From Lineus longissimus (lineage: Eukaryota; Nemertea; Pilidiophora; Heteronemertea; Lineidae): DNA of 64,000 bases. Location: contig NC_088308.1 in assembly GCF_910592395.1 (NCBI RefSeq), positions 5,347,001 to 5,411,000 on the forward strand, written 5' to 3'. Shown in pieces: positions 31,040 to 42,673 of this stretch. Made by a program: the position numbers and the translations under genes. The notes below the pieces were generated by a model. It saw nothing but the letters and a program-made list of their open reading frames with translations. It was not told the DNA's origin and searched no databases. Within the stretch, counting starts at the first letter, position 1. Every line of letters starts with the position of its first letter.

Positions 31040-34000
31040 ATGGCGGACGAAGATGATCCAGTTGTGGAAGAGGCACGTTATTTTGGCTTATTTCTCACTT
31101 ATTGATGGTCGAATTCCTTCCAAGCTTAGTAGAAGTGTGGCCAATAAGTTATTTCATCGAAAGGTTCCACTGCCAAGAACCTGGATGCAAGGAGGGCAAA
31201 GAAATATGGCGTGATTAGTGGCGCCTGTAGTGTTGGATGGTTGGTGTAACGGTGAAATATGTCCCCTGGAAAGAGTGTCCCCCCAATTCATGTCAATGTT
31301 CTTCGTGGCTCCTGACTTTGATGTTTCCTACATCACATCGATGCAATGTCCGCCATTGCTATTGCTATGCTGCCATATGTGGCAATGTTTACTATTTTAA
31401 GAGCAGATCTTTTATTATTTCAGCTTGATGTCTTCTTGTCGAAAACCTTGGCGGAGAATCTCTACCTATTCCAGGTTAGTCTAGAGCTGATGATCACTCA
31501 CTGCGAACAATACTGGAGCTGCCTTAGTTGTGAAAGCCTGGAGCATTTTGCTGCAGGGCAAATCTGGAAGTTACTTGTTGTTGTAGGGGAAATTTCATTG
31601 GGATTCTTAGAAGTCTAGTCTTTTAGTTGCTGGAATAGGTACTATTCTTTTTATTTCAGTATCCTGTGCGCCCAGCCACCTTGCCATATGATGACGTTCC
31701 ACATCTATCTGCTCGTATGAAGCCGAAGCAGCAAAGGGTAAGCCCTCCTGGTTCTGTCGTTTATCTTTATAAGGCTTAGCTCAATGCTTCAAGTGAGTTT
31801 GGCATGAGTGAGAAAGTGTACAAATATGAGGTACATGTAGGACAAATCCAGTTATCTCAAAAACTAGCTCATGGCAAAATTCATTGCTTGGGTGATGCAG
31901 ACAGACCTGTGTACATTTCAAAAAACACATCTTGTGTCCAGGAAATGGACATGATTCCAGTTTTTACCATCCCCAAACAACTAGTGTTTTCAATTGATTG
32001 CCGTTGTATCGACCATTGCTGCCGTGCTTGAATTCTAAGGCATGCTGCATTCATCTTATTTTATGTAATTTGCTATTTCCAGGTTGAACTTGAGTTGTCT
32101 GTCAATACAGGAGCCAATAGTTACTGTCGCAGTAAAGGAGAACAGTTGGCACTTAACGTGGATGGAAATGACCCCGGGGAAGGCTCGTTTTATTCAAGGT
32201 AAGTAGGTCTCAAAGAAGACTTTGATACTTTGGTCTATGATGATATGAATCTTTAAGCTTTGCTGGTGACTTGACCCATGGTGGGAATAAGCGATTTTTC
32301 CTTAACTCTTTTTTAAGTCCCTCTGAACAAAGTTGCTTGCCTAGAAGTGTTGTGTCTAGGTATTTGAATGCTTGACTGAAACCTACACATGCTGCAACTT
32401 GCTCTTTCCCAACTTTTCCCACTATTTTCATTGCAGTGATGTTATGGACAAGTATATGCTCTCGTCCAGTGCTAATGTTGTTGACATGTCGAGATATGCA
32501 GTTGGAATGGTCAAGGAAGGGGAGTTGCATCTTACACCATTGCATGGAGTCATGCAGCTGAAGCCTAGTTTTGGTTATCTGGATCAGGCAGACACCCGGC
32601 AGGAGGGTGCTGGGGGAGCAGGGGATGCTGGTAAGATTGCACAGGCAGCTGGTCCTAATGTTGCTAGTTTTTAAATGCTATGCTATGAGAGGCCAAAAGA
32701 CCCCATACAAGGAATGTGGCATTGTTCAAGTTTGTATACCAGGAGAATATTTTGTGTGCCTCTGTCAACCCAAAACTTCTGAATCTCTTGACAAACTCTC
32801 TGGCCACGCTAAGGGTCTAAGAAACACTGACGTGGTCAGAGAAGTAGGAATATTTGGTACTAATTTTAGAGAAATTGGGAGTTTATCATTCTCATGCCTT
32901 AATGCAGGTGATGATGATGAAGAAGAAGAGGTGGCCAAACCAGTCCAGGTGAAGTTTGGCCGACCAGAATCCGAGGAGGCTAAAGCCAGGCGACTTGCGT
33001 CTTATCAATATCTCCACAAGACACAAGAGGAAGAGCATTGGGTCAAGTGCAATTTCAACTCGGCTGATGTAAGTCAGAATCTCTTTTTCTAAATTTACAA
33101 CATTGAGGGGGGGTTTTGCCACTACGTTTGGGCACCATTTGGGGTTATTAGCAAAATAAATATCTTCAAGCAGGAGAAGGATTCTGTCGCAAACTTCTCA
33201 TGTTTTGGGGGATGTTAAGGAGCAGCTACTAAGCGCACACCCCATCAAATTCTAACAGGAATGAACAACCCACTCTCCGGTTTTTAACCGGTCTTATTTC
33301 TCTTCTGCAGTCAGAAAAGTCAATGACAGATATGGACCAGTTGTTTTCCAACAGAAGTCGGGAAGTTTTCGAATTTCACAAAGAACCTCAGGACTATCTC
33401 AAAGATCTCATCCCACCGGAGTCGGACAAAGAGTTGTAAGTCGCCTTGTTTAGGAATTCCTAGGATGAACCATTTGTTAAGGTCTGACCATGTATTCACG
33501 TCATTTTATTGTACTGTTAGGCTCTCATTTGGGTGCATCCGCATTTTGGTGTTCTTATACATGTATATTTATGGTTTCCCGTGTATAGAACAGTTTACTC
33601 CTGTTGAAAACAAAGTTTGTCCAAGTAAGTACAAAGTCTATCATACAAAATATCCGGTAAATTTCTTTCTTTTCAAGGGAGAAGCCAGCGATGCCAACCA
33701 ATGTATTATCTATGACACAGCTGAAGACAATGACTCTTGGTGACCAAATAAGAGCATTGCTCACCAATGGTATGTTAAAAAAAATCATGGAAGCGAGGGA
33801 GTGGAGTGGTACTTGTAGATGTACTGATTTAACGTTATGACAAATGTATTGCCTACTAGTGACTGCAGTGTAGAAAAAAGAACAATTTTACATAAAAGCC
33901 GAATTGTTGTTGTAATCATAATCATAGTTTTGTTTTTTTCAGCTAAAGTGATCAAATTCAGTCAGTTGATGGCATTACTGCCACGAGAAACTGACCCAGT

Positions 34001-37000
34001 ATCTTGTCTACGATCTCTACAGCAGGTGGCCATGCTAGTCCAGGGTTGTTGGGTCGTTAAGAGTGAGATCTTGTATCCTAAGGATACGTGCAGTCCTCAT
34101 AGTGGTATACCTGCTGAGGTGCTATGTCGTGGTCGAGATTATGTGGTAAGTTGTCACTCAGTAATCCACTAGCACTGTACATGTTCAGCAATGGGAATGT
34201 ACTTCTCCAAATCGGACACAAAGATGAGAATTGATCCTACTCTTTAGCTGATGTTAGGTTTACTGATAGAAGTCTTTTTGATTCAGATAACTTACTGTCA
34301 CAGTTTTTTTTTACAGATGTGGCGTTTCACCCAGAATCGCGTTGTTATGAGAAAAGATATATCGTCTGTCATTAAGGTAGGTTGTTTTCAATCATTACTT
34401 GAATTTTAGAAAATTAACATTTCACTCCTAAAAATGGTCTTTTTGTGTCTTCAAAAAGGTCTGATGTCCAGAAAAGTTAATGTAGGACAAGCAGGAGTAA
34501 TGCCAGAAGGCATGAGTTTCTTTATCAAATATCGAGGAGGAACCCATTTACTGTTTTAAGTGTTGGTCAAGCATTGCCTCCTTTAACCGAGGTCGCCTGA
34601 GTTACATCTGTTTTCTTTCCTGGTCTAGTTACCGGCAGAAGATGTGAAGGACCTCCTTGATCAGATGTCTCGTATCAAGATCAACCTCGGCTGGGAGTTC
34701 CTCATGGGTTATGACAAGGAATTTGTTGATAGGTGAGTTGCATTTTAATTCCTCCTCAAGAGGAACCACACTCAAAAAGAACACACTTGATTTGATATGA
34801 CGAGAGCTTGTAGTCTTGAGCATTGGTTTTCTACCAAGCTGTGACATGAAAAAAGTTTGATCCACACTCATTCCTCAAAGGAAATTCAACAGAATAAACC
34901 TCAAGAGAGAAATGAGAGAAGTTCTCTGAATTATCTTTAAACCTGGCCAATAAAACATAAGATTACCCTAACAATGTAAACCTGTGTTATGATTTCAGGC
35001 ACCCTGATATTGTTCAGAGGCAACAGATGCTCTGGGACGCCAAGTACCAACAGCTTACGAAAGTCTTGAAGATCACCAAAGAAATGGAGAAGAAAGTCAA
35101 AGGTATGCATCACTTCTATGTTTGTTTAGTTAAAGTGTTGCCTTTACTGAAAGAACCAACCAGATCGGTGCACTGTGTGGTAAGAGCCAAGTTTGTTTAG
35201 TGTAGTATCTCACCTACTCAAAGACCAGCCAGATTCTTATCCCTTTTGCCTTGCAGGCAGGCTGTTTATACATATAGCATTATTTAAGTTGCAGATTGAT
35301 AACCAACTGGCCGTATCAGAACGAGCTATCAACTGATCTTGAACAACCCAACTCTCAGTCCAGAGATAGATGTCTTAAAACTATAGGATATCACAACCAG
35401 TTTCTTCTCACAGTGTCTGATTTAAAGACATGGCGACAAGGTTGATTCGTCTTTCAGCCTTGGCTGAGACGCTTCAAGTAGATGACTTGAACATAACCTA
35501 GCCTTTTCATGCCATCGAAAAAAAATAATCTTGTTCTAACATTTCAGCTGATCACCCAGTGCCGGCCAGTCCACGAAGGAGACGAAGCAGCTCTCGTTCA
35601 AAATCTCGTTCCGAAAATCACTCGATATCCGAAAGTGATACAGATGTGGATAATTCTTCCAAAATGGACATTGATCATACAGACTCTATAACCAATCATG
35701 TTAATGGTGAAAATAGTGCCGTTCCCATGGAAACTGACAATGAAGTTATGCCTTCTGTTGAGTTAAAAACAGAGTTACTTAATTTTATACAAGAGAAGTT
35801 GTATAGTCGATATGTGATGACTCTGACAGACGTTAAACGCTTGTTTTCTATAAAGTTAGCACAGTGTCCGCCGGGCCATGTACTTGCTGGTGGTGTGCCT
35901 GATAAACTATTGGAACAATCTATAGTAGAAGTAGGAGGAGTCAAATTACAGAATCAGGTAATTAGTCTTTAAGTAGAATAGGCCAGAAGTGGTTGTCCAA
36001 ACGAACAGGTCTTTGGACGAAGAATCCCAAGTCTTGAAATGGAAATGAAAGATGAAATGCAAATTCCTGTATGATACTTTACAATTGCACATGTGTACTG
36101 TCTCACTTGCCTCACATCTATTCCCCAGCCTTAGTCAGAAACCTTTCTGCAGAAACCGTGGAGCACACTTACTGCGCCACACTTGACCTTTTTTCGGGCC
36201 ATGTGGCACTGGCCCAGCCTGTGACCCAACAACCTTTGAATCACCAGTTGGATGCTGTTGCACTCTGCCAAGAAAGATAAACATCTAATTTCATTATGGT
36301 TTATTGCACAGTGACACTACATGTACATAATTTCCTGATATTTTTTCTGCTCAATCATGGTGCTTAGACTTCAAGATCTGGCATTTCCACAATTCCTTCT
36401 GTAACAATTATTTCACACTCTTCCAGTGGCCGCCCAACTCCAAGGAAGAACCAATGTTTGCCCTGGCTAAAACTGGAGACAAGTTAGACCAGGTTTGTAT
36501 CAACAATAAATCATTTCAAAGAGAAGAGAAGTGTTCAGCATATTGAAATCAACTTGACTCATGACCAATGTAAAGCCCATATTGTAAAAAAGGAATATCG
36601 ACCAAATGGCTCATACTGTAGCATTGTGTGACTTGATAATAACTTCCCCTTGATTGGATCCTGGTCCATGGGTCAGTCTCGGGTTACTTCCCAGGCCAGC
36701 CTGGGATCCACTTTAACTCGAATGGAGAGAAGGAAATTGGCTGAAGGACAGAACGATGAAATTGCAGTGACCCTTCCGAGAGTCTTGCCCACATCCTCCT
36801 GATCATGAGCCCAGCTCTCTAATCACTATGCAACTTGCCAATGATGGCTGAAGCCATTATTGACTTGATCCATTTTTGATTAGCTCTGGTACTATCCTTA
36901 CCAAAGCATTGTTTCTCTTTCAGATCCGTGCCATAATGTTGGATATGTTTAAAGACAGTTTTAAGATCCGTAGCAGTGTGCTCAAGAGTCGTATTGAGTC

Positions 37001-37224
37001 AGAATTGTCTATGAATGCCTCTGATAATGATATCAAGAAATTATTGAAGGTGAGCAGCAAGTAAAATACAGAGTTGATCAGTTCAAATTTGTAAACTTTG
37101 AAAAATGCTATTGGGACTGTGGAGTATCTGTGATTTCATCATAAAATTGTTCTCTGTCTTTCAGGACTACTGTATATCTAAAGGATCACTTTGGTACCTC
37201 AAAGGAACATCAACAGAATCTTAG
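31040..37224 (+). CDS. POLR3E: DNA-directed RNA polymerase III subunit RPC5
   Basis: Sixteen coding exons: 31040-31072, 31424-31474, 31660-31737, 32083-32198, 32437-32630, 32908-33068, 33311-33435, 33678-33769, 33943-34145, 34317-34376, 34629-34732, 34999-35102, 35548-35957, 36427-36492, 36924-37049, 37165-37224. All junctions keep phase and give 660 residues. The order follows the Sin-like/RPC5 family: MADEDDPVVEE start, YPVRPATLPYDDVPHLSAR, ELHLTPLHGVMQLKPSF, VKFGRPESEEAKARR, the VAMLVQGCWVVKSEILYPKD and HSGIPAEVLCRGRDYV blocks, an acidic/serine linker (SPRRRRSSSRSKSRSE), and a C-terminal winged-helix part ending SLWYLKG. RPC5 pairs with RPC4 (POLR3D) as the TFIIF-like lobe of Pol III, in the nucleus. 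Intron 1 has a GC donor (GAG then GCACGT). AATAAA at 37698 and 37702 are likely poly(A) signals. Confidence 0.95.
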
Positions 37225-37697
37225 CACACACCAAGTCAAGATGGGACTTAACATGCCAACGTGTGCTTTCAGTTTGACCCCTCCCTGTACGCAGCCCATA
37301 CGCCTTCCCTTTGGTATAAGCCCCCTTCCCCTTGATACGTACGTACCAAATGGATACTTCCCTACTGGGCAGCATGGTGTTGCACCTGGCTGATTTCAAA
37401 GCTGGAAAAAAGAAATTTAAATTGTTTGTTGATCAGCTTGACTGTACTGATGTCTGTATGCCCCCGTGCTGTAACAACCACAGAAAAATCATGGCAAATC
37501 TTTAAATGTTGTTGTTTTTTCATTTAAATGTTGAGTTATCTCAAGGACCGTAGCAAAAGTTAAGCGGCCAAAAGAAACATTATTATTTGGTTTCCTCCAC
37601 ACCCCTCCTAGCTCCTCCTGTGAGAATCTTAATCGAGGATAAGGGTAGAAATAGAGCGGTTTGTACTCGGTGAAGTACATGTACGTTTGTTTTATAC

Positions 37698-37707
37698 AAT
37701 AAATAAA
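37698..37707 (+). promoter_or_regulatory. Probable polyadenylation signal of POLR3E
   Basis: Two overlapping AATAAA hexamers lie about 475 bp after the POLR3E stop codon. Confidence 0.5.
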
Positions 37708-37764
37708 CTTTCGTTTCAAATTCATAATATATTTATTTACTTCAACATGTGGCGAGTTCCCTAC

Positions 37765-38340
37765 GTTGATAATGAATCCGTATCACAAAACCCCTTGAAG
37801 ACAATGTTGGTGTTCTGATGTGTGACTGAATCGGTATCAAACTCGCCACTAAAGACAATATTGATAGGCGAAGGTGTGACTGTGGTTATGTGATTGAATC
37901 GGTATCACAACCCCCACTGAAGACAGTGTTGATGGCCTGAGATGTGACCAGACTGAATCGGCATCAAACTCCACTGAAGACAGTGTTGATAGCTCGAGAT
38001 GTGACTAGACTGAATCGGCATCAAACTCAACTGAAGACCGTGTTGATGGCCCAAGATGTGACTAGACTGAATCGGCATCAAACTCCACTGAAGACAGTGT
38101 TGATAGCTCGAGATGTGACTACACTGAATCGGCATCAAACTCCACTGAAGACAGTGTTGATGGCCAGAGATGTAACTAGACTGAATCGGTATCAAACTCC
38201 ACTGAAGACAGTGTTTATGGTCCAATATGAGACAGTTGTGACAAGACTGAGAAAGTATCACAACACAACTGAGGACGACTTTGATGGACTGAGATGTGAC
38301 TGTGGTTATGAGACGGAATAGGTATCGCAACGCCTTGCTA
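37765..38340. repeat. Minisatellite, 57-bp unit
   Basis: The start of the unit (GAATCGGCATCAAACTC) occurs at 37955, 38012, 38069, 38126 and 38183, an exact 57-bp period. More diverged units lie on each side (about 37765-37950 and 38200-38340). Because 57 is a multiple of three, both strands stay open and give repeated 19-residue peptides. No protein family matches, and the array sits between the 3' ends of two convergent genes. Confidence 0.9.
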
Positions 38341-38583
38341 ATAACAATGCTGATGGTCCTCTGATTACACTCGCTGACATTGTGCACTTCGAGACGAGTC
38401 CTATCTGGTCGCTGATACAACTTGAGAAATGTGGGCGAGGACACGTGCGTGCCGCCAGCCTTGGCATGCGTGGATGGGAGTGATTGGGACATCCTTGGGC
38501 CATGTCATAAACACCGTACCACTCCACGCTGTTCCGAAATATACACTAAGGAAAGATAAAGTTTGTTTCACATTACATTGGCC

Positions 38584-38589
38584 TTTATT
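38584..38589 (-). promoter_or_regulatory. Probable polyadenylation signal of the LITAF-domain gene
   Basis: TTTATT on the plus strand is AATAAA on the minus strand, about 310 bp after the stop codon at 38900-38902. Confidence 0.45.
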
Positions 38590-38899
38590 TTCTTATAATC
38601 TGTAATGCACTACAGTCACACGGTTGGTAGCTATAGTTTGAATTGACTGAACCAAAAACATGTCTCCAGACGGTACAAATTGTTACATGCATTAGCTGAA
38701 GGAATTGATACCGAAATGGATGTAGTTGTCTCACCCAACTGACACCCGTGAGTTAGGCCAAAACCAAAGCGGGTGGGGAAGGCTTTGGTCTCTACTGCCC
38801 AAAAAACGATTACGGGAAAGTGTTTTTCATCGAGGATTAGAAGATCTGATGATGGTGGGGATGGCTTTTGCGGTGAAACAAAACATGTGGTCCTCTAGT

Positions 38900-39591
38900 C
38901 TAGCCATTTAATCTGTCGTAGATGCCCATGATCTGGTGACAGTTAGGACATGTGTGGACGACATTCTTGCAGCTGTTCAGGCAGAACGGGATCAAGCAGC
39001 AGCCAATCCACAATCTGAAATAAACGGAACGTAGCTCGTATACCGGTAGATGGGCCTGTGTTGGAACCTAGTCAAAAAGTCGACCCCACCCTGTCTATCG
39101 ACATCATAATGCCAATAATCTCCAAGGTTGGTTACAATTATGAACAGAAAGTCGTCTTTGATAGAAAAGTAACACGTAGGAAATTTGTCTCCATTCTAGA
39201 CCCCGGGATTCTAGAGCACTATCCGGCTAAGTTGTCATAAAGCTGCGCGCCCACTACAGAAACCAAAGACGCATTGTTCGCTGCTGCAATATACTAACCC
39301 AACGAAGGCCAAGACACCGCAGATAACCCAGACCATCATGCCATTCGTATAGCTGACGGCAGATGTCACATGAGCTTGACAGTGCTGACATGTCCGAGTC
39401 ACTGGCGCTTCCCTGTAGACCGTCATGGGCGCAGCCACCACGAAGCTGGTCCCGGTTGTAGTCGTCACGACCGGAGCTTGGTAGGAAACTGGCGGTGGTG
39501 GTAGTTGCTCGGATGGGTACCCCTGCTGGTACGGAGGGGCTGCAGTGTCAGACTGCACATCACCTGGAATATCCAAGATGATTGCAGTCAA
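38900..39591 (-). CDS. LITAF-domain membrane protein (LITAF/CDIP1-like)
   Basis: Two exons on the minus strand, 39591-39299 and 39014-38900, join in phase (GG|A) to give about 135 residues. The N-terminal half is Pro/Tyr/Gln-rich (PPYQQGYPSEQLPPPP), which in this family recruits WW-domain and ESCRT partners. The LITAF domain has the paired zinc knuckles CQHC and CPNC around a hydrophobic segment (MMVWVICGVLAFVGLWIGCC) that inserts into the cytosolic face of late endosome/lysosome membranes, followed by LIPFCLNSCKNVVHTCPNCHQIMGIY. Length and motif order are typical. The start is uncertain: an AG acceptor-like site (TATTCCAG) just inside the open frame at about 39564 means the first exon may be elsewhere upstream. 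Confidence 0.85.
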
Positions 39592-39756
39592 AAGAGAACC
39601 AGCTCCAATTTTGCTTGAATCGTACAGGCCAAGCGTTATCTCAGAATCCTTTCAATGAGGCATAAACGCGCGCGTTGTCACAGTCGCATTCAGTGGAAAC
39701 CTTACCCTTCATGCGCAAACGTAGCCTATTACCACCCATGTTCTGGCCAGCATTAG

Positions 39757-39850
39757 ATCGACTGAGCAATCAAGGATTATTGCCGAATTGGGGGGGGGGG
39801 GTAACCTGTCGATCGGGAAAACCTCGCAAGAAGTTGCTGTCAGTCAGCTT
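39757..39850. repeat. Short direct repeat, copy 1
   Basis: It shares CTGAGCAATCAAG, ATTGCCG/CTTGCCG, ACCTGTCGATC and GGAAAACCTC with 40534-40620 in the same order and spacing. The copies lie about 780 bp apart. Confidence 0.65.
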
Positions 39851-40533
39851 GTTTACCATTTTCTGAAAGGGCCTATAGCTCTGGTAGCTTACATCGGGTC
39901 AAAATGTTGATACTATTACCGGAGAAAGTTTCCGTCCGTATCGGCGTAACCGGATGGGCGCGGTATATACATGTAGAACCCAAGTACTACAACACGATTT
40001 ATATTTGTTACGTGGGTTACCTTCTGGATGCCCTTGTCTCGGGTCTTGTTCAACTCGATTCATAGTCGATTTTCTGACGATGGTGGCCTGCAAAGATGAT
40101 GAGAAATGTCACGAAGAGTGCAGCCACTGTTTGTAATGATAAATACCAACTGCGCTGAATGAATCTGCAAAGTATAGCTTCGCATCAAATGGCATCGCCA
40201 TTGGAGCTCTTTTCACACGCGCAAAAGGTCGGCCTCATTTCGCCGAATCGCCGAAATTTTGTATTTCATAGGCTTTTCTCCATATATTACTTGTGACATG
40301 GTTTCCCTAGCTCTATATTCATACCTTACCTTAGAATATGCTGTTTATCCTTCGAACGCGGAAAGAAAATTCGACCTATCTTTCGAAGCCACACACTTGA
40401 TTTTTATACAATGTATGTTTTTCATTAGTTCGTGTTCAGGTGAATTTTATTTGACTTTCGGTAATACTCTAAATTAAGCCTAAGCCTACGAAAACGCATT
40501 ACCAGTTCTATTAATATTAGGCCTATGCCCCAC

Positions 40534-40620
40534 TTAGCTGAGCAATCAAGAACTCTTGCCGTATTAGGAGGTGACCTGTCGATCAGGAAAACCTCCCAAG
40601 AGGTTGAGGTCTGGTCTCGC
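40534..40620. repeat. Short direct repeat, copy 2
   Basis: Second copy of the block at 39757-39850. Confidence 0.65.
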
Positions 40621-41639
40621 TCCACAGTTTCATGAGACGTGACGGATGCGTGCTGAGGTCAAACTATTGGCCCCAGCAACCCAAACATCCACATTTTTTT
40701 GGAGGCACAGTCCTATTCTTAGGGTCATGCAAATATAGGGGCCAAATATTTTGAGAATTATTGCCGCGAGTTCACGCGGCATTGTAGGCGCGGAGGGAAT
40801 AACATTCATGCCCAAAAGGTAACCACAATCATCAGTCATCCTCCTCTCAACTTCTAACCGTTGGTTAGGGAGTACAAAACTTCAGTCGTCTCAACACCAT
40901 CCTCTTGCACATATGACTCCTCCTCATCGACTGAAATGGCCTGATATTGTCAGGATGGCGACTTCACGGAGTCGATTCTGTTTGGTTATAATTATCCAGA
41001 TGGCACCTCAGTCAACGAACGATCCATCGGTTGCAACTGAAGTGCTGCCTTTTCCGACGACAGAATCGAACTGACGGATTTCGAGGGTCATCCAGCTCAG
41101 CGCTAAGTTTGGTGTCGTTTGCGTATCGTGGACCCTTGCGTGGACTCCTTCTCATTTAGTACAAAGCTCCTTATAACAGCAACTTCCTACATGTATATGG
41201 TGTTACTGGTGCTGATGGAACAAGCGTTTCATTTCGAGGGCCTTGTCCAAGCATGTCTGATTTTAAAATGGATTATGATATCAGTTGTGAAGTCCCTGTC
41301 CTAATGTATTATTGATATCACAGTGCACTTTCACTCGATATGAAACCAGGGTGGAGAGTGTGTTTGTTCACATCAAACTTATTTGCACAATCATTATTCC
41401 TATTCAGATAGTAGATTCATTTACAGTCAAGAGCTGATTGAATGATCTATGAACGGGAAATTTTGCTTTTGCGTCTCGATTTTTATACCATCACATTTTA
41501 ATGGTTTTGACGTCATTACATATTTCGCACTCAGAGGGGGCGTGGTGGACCAAACATCCGCATTCCCTGGAATTCGTCAGAAGAGTTCGTTTTGATCAAG
41601 AGTATGAACTTTGTGTTCGAGAAGTCTCTGCTTCAAGGG

Positions 41640-42300
41640 ATTTCCGGTTTGATGTTGTTATTATCCGATTCATCTCGTCTGATTTCAATGGAGTTGGTAT
41701 TATCCATTCGATCTCTGATTTCAATCGATTTTCTCGCAGATGTTTGATCTCTGATTTCGAAGACTTTGCCGCTGATGTTGTGGTTGTCAAATTAATCTCT
41801 GATTCACAAGACTTTTCCGCTGATGTTGGTGTTGTTCATTTGACATCTGATTTCAATCGATTTTCCCGCTGATGTTTGATCTCTGATTCACAAGACTTTT
41901 CCGCTGATGTTGTGGTTGTCAAATGATCTCTGATTCACAAGACTTTTCCGCTGATGTTGGTGTTATTCATTTGATCTCATATTTCATTCGATTTTCACGC
42001 TGATGTTTGATCTCTGATTCACAAGACTTTTCCGCTGATGTTGGTGTTGTTCATTTGATCTTTGATTTCAGTCGATTTTCCCGCTGCTGTTAGTGTTGCC
42101 CATTTGATTTCTGATTACAATCGATTTTTCCGCTGATGGCATGGTGTTGTCCATTGGATCTCTGATTTCAAACGATTTTCCCACTGATGTTGGTGTTGTC
42201 CATCTCTGATTTCGGTCGATTTTCCCCCTATTGGTGTTGTCCATTTAATCTCCGATTTCAATGGATTTTCCGACAGATGTTGGTGTTATTCATTCACCAC
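41640..42300. repeat. Irregular minisatellite
   Basis: Repeated phrases such as GATCTCTGATTTCAATCGAT, CACAAGACTTTTCCGCTGATG and TTGGTGTTGTCCATTTGATC alternate in units of about 35-60 bp over some 660 bp. Part of the plus strand is open (41501-41872) but only because of the repeats; no protein family is recognisable. Confidence 0.85.
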
Positions 42301-42673
42301 TTCATCACTGATTTTATTTTAGAACACGGAGTGTTTGAAGAGGTACATGTATTGACTTGGATACAACAAGAGTACACGGATAAACATACTACAGTAAACT
42401 TCTCAACGGCATTTTCAAACTCAAAGAGGCAGCTTGCTAATAAACTTATATACCATTGTTACTGAGGGGAAACTGCGCACGCGCTATACTATACGCTGAT
42501 TCTGGCATCAATTTCGTGACGGGCGGACCTGAAGTCTCATTGTTTATACTGTGAGTAGACAAAACATTGATAATTTGTCTTATTTGAGTATGTGGCGAAG
42601 ACATCCGGCCAGTGGTGGTCAAGGAACTCCAAAATTCGATTTCTTCATTTGATATTTTCGACATTCAGTAAGG

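Larger units (their letters stand above)
39592..41640. other. Intergenic spacer
   Basis: No gene recognised. A roughly 90-bp block is present twice, at about 39757-39850 and 40534-40620 (CTGAGCAATCAAG, then ACCTGTCGATC, then GAAAACCTC). The first copy contains a G run near 39790-39800. Promoter elements of the LITAF-domain gene presumably lie here. Confidence 0.45.

Noticed and set aside
36660-36830. Possible tRNA-like (SINE) sequence on the minus strand
   Set aside because: A box A-like word (GTGATTAGAGAGCTGGGC) is present, but I could not find a convincing box B at the right spacing.
37905-38492. 195-codon minus-strand frame with repeated peptides
   Set aside because: It is created by the 57-bp minisatellite, whose unit is a multiple of three. 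No family resemblance outside the repeat.
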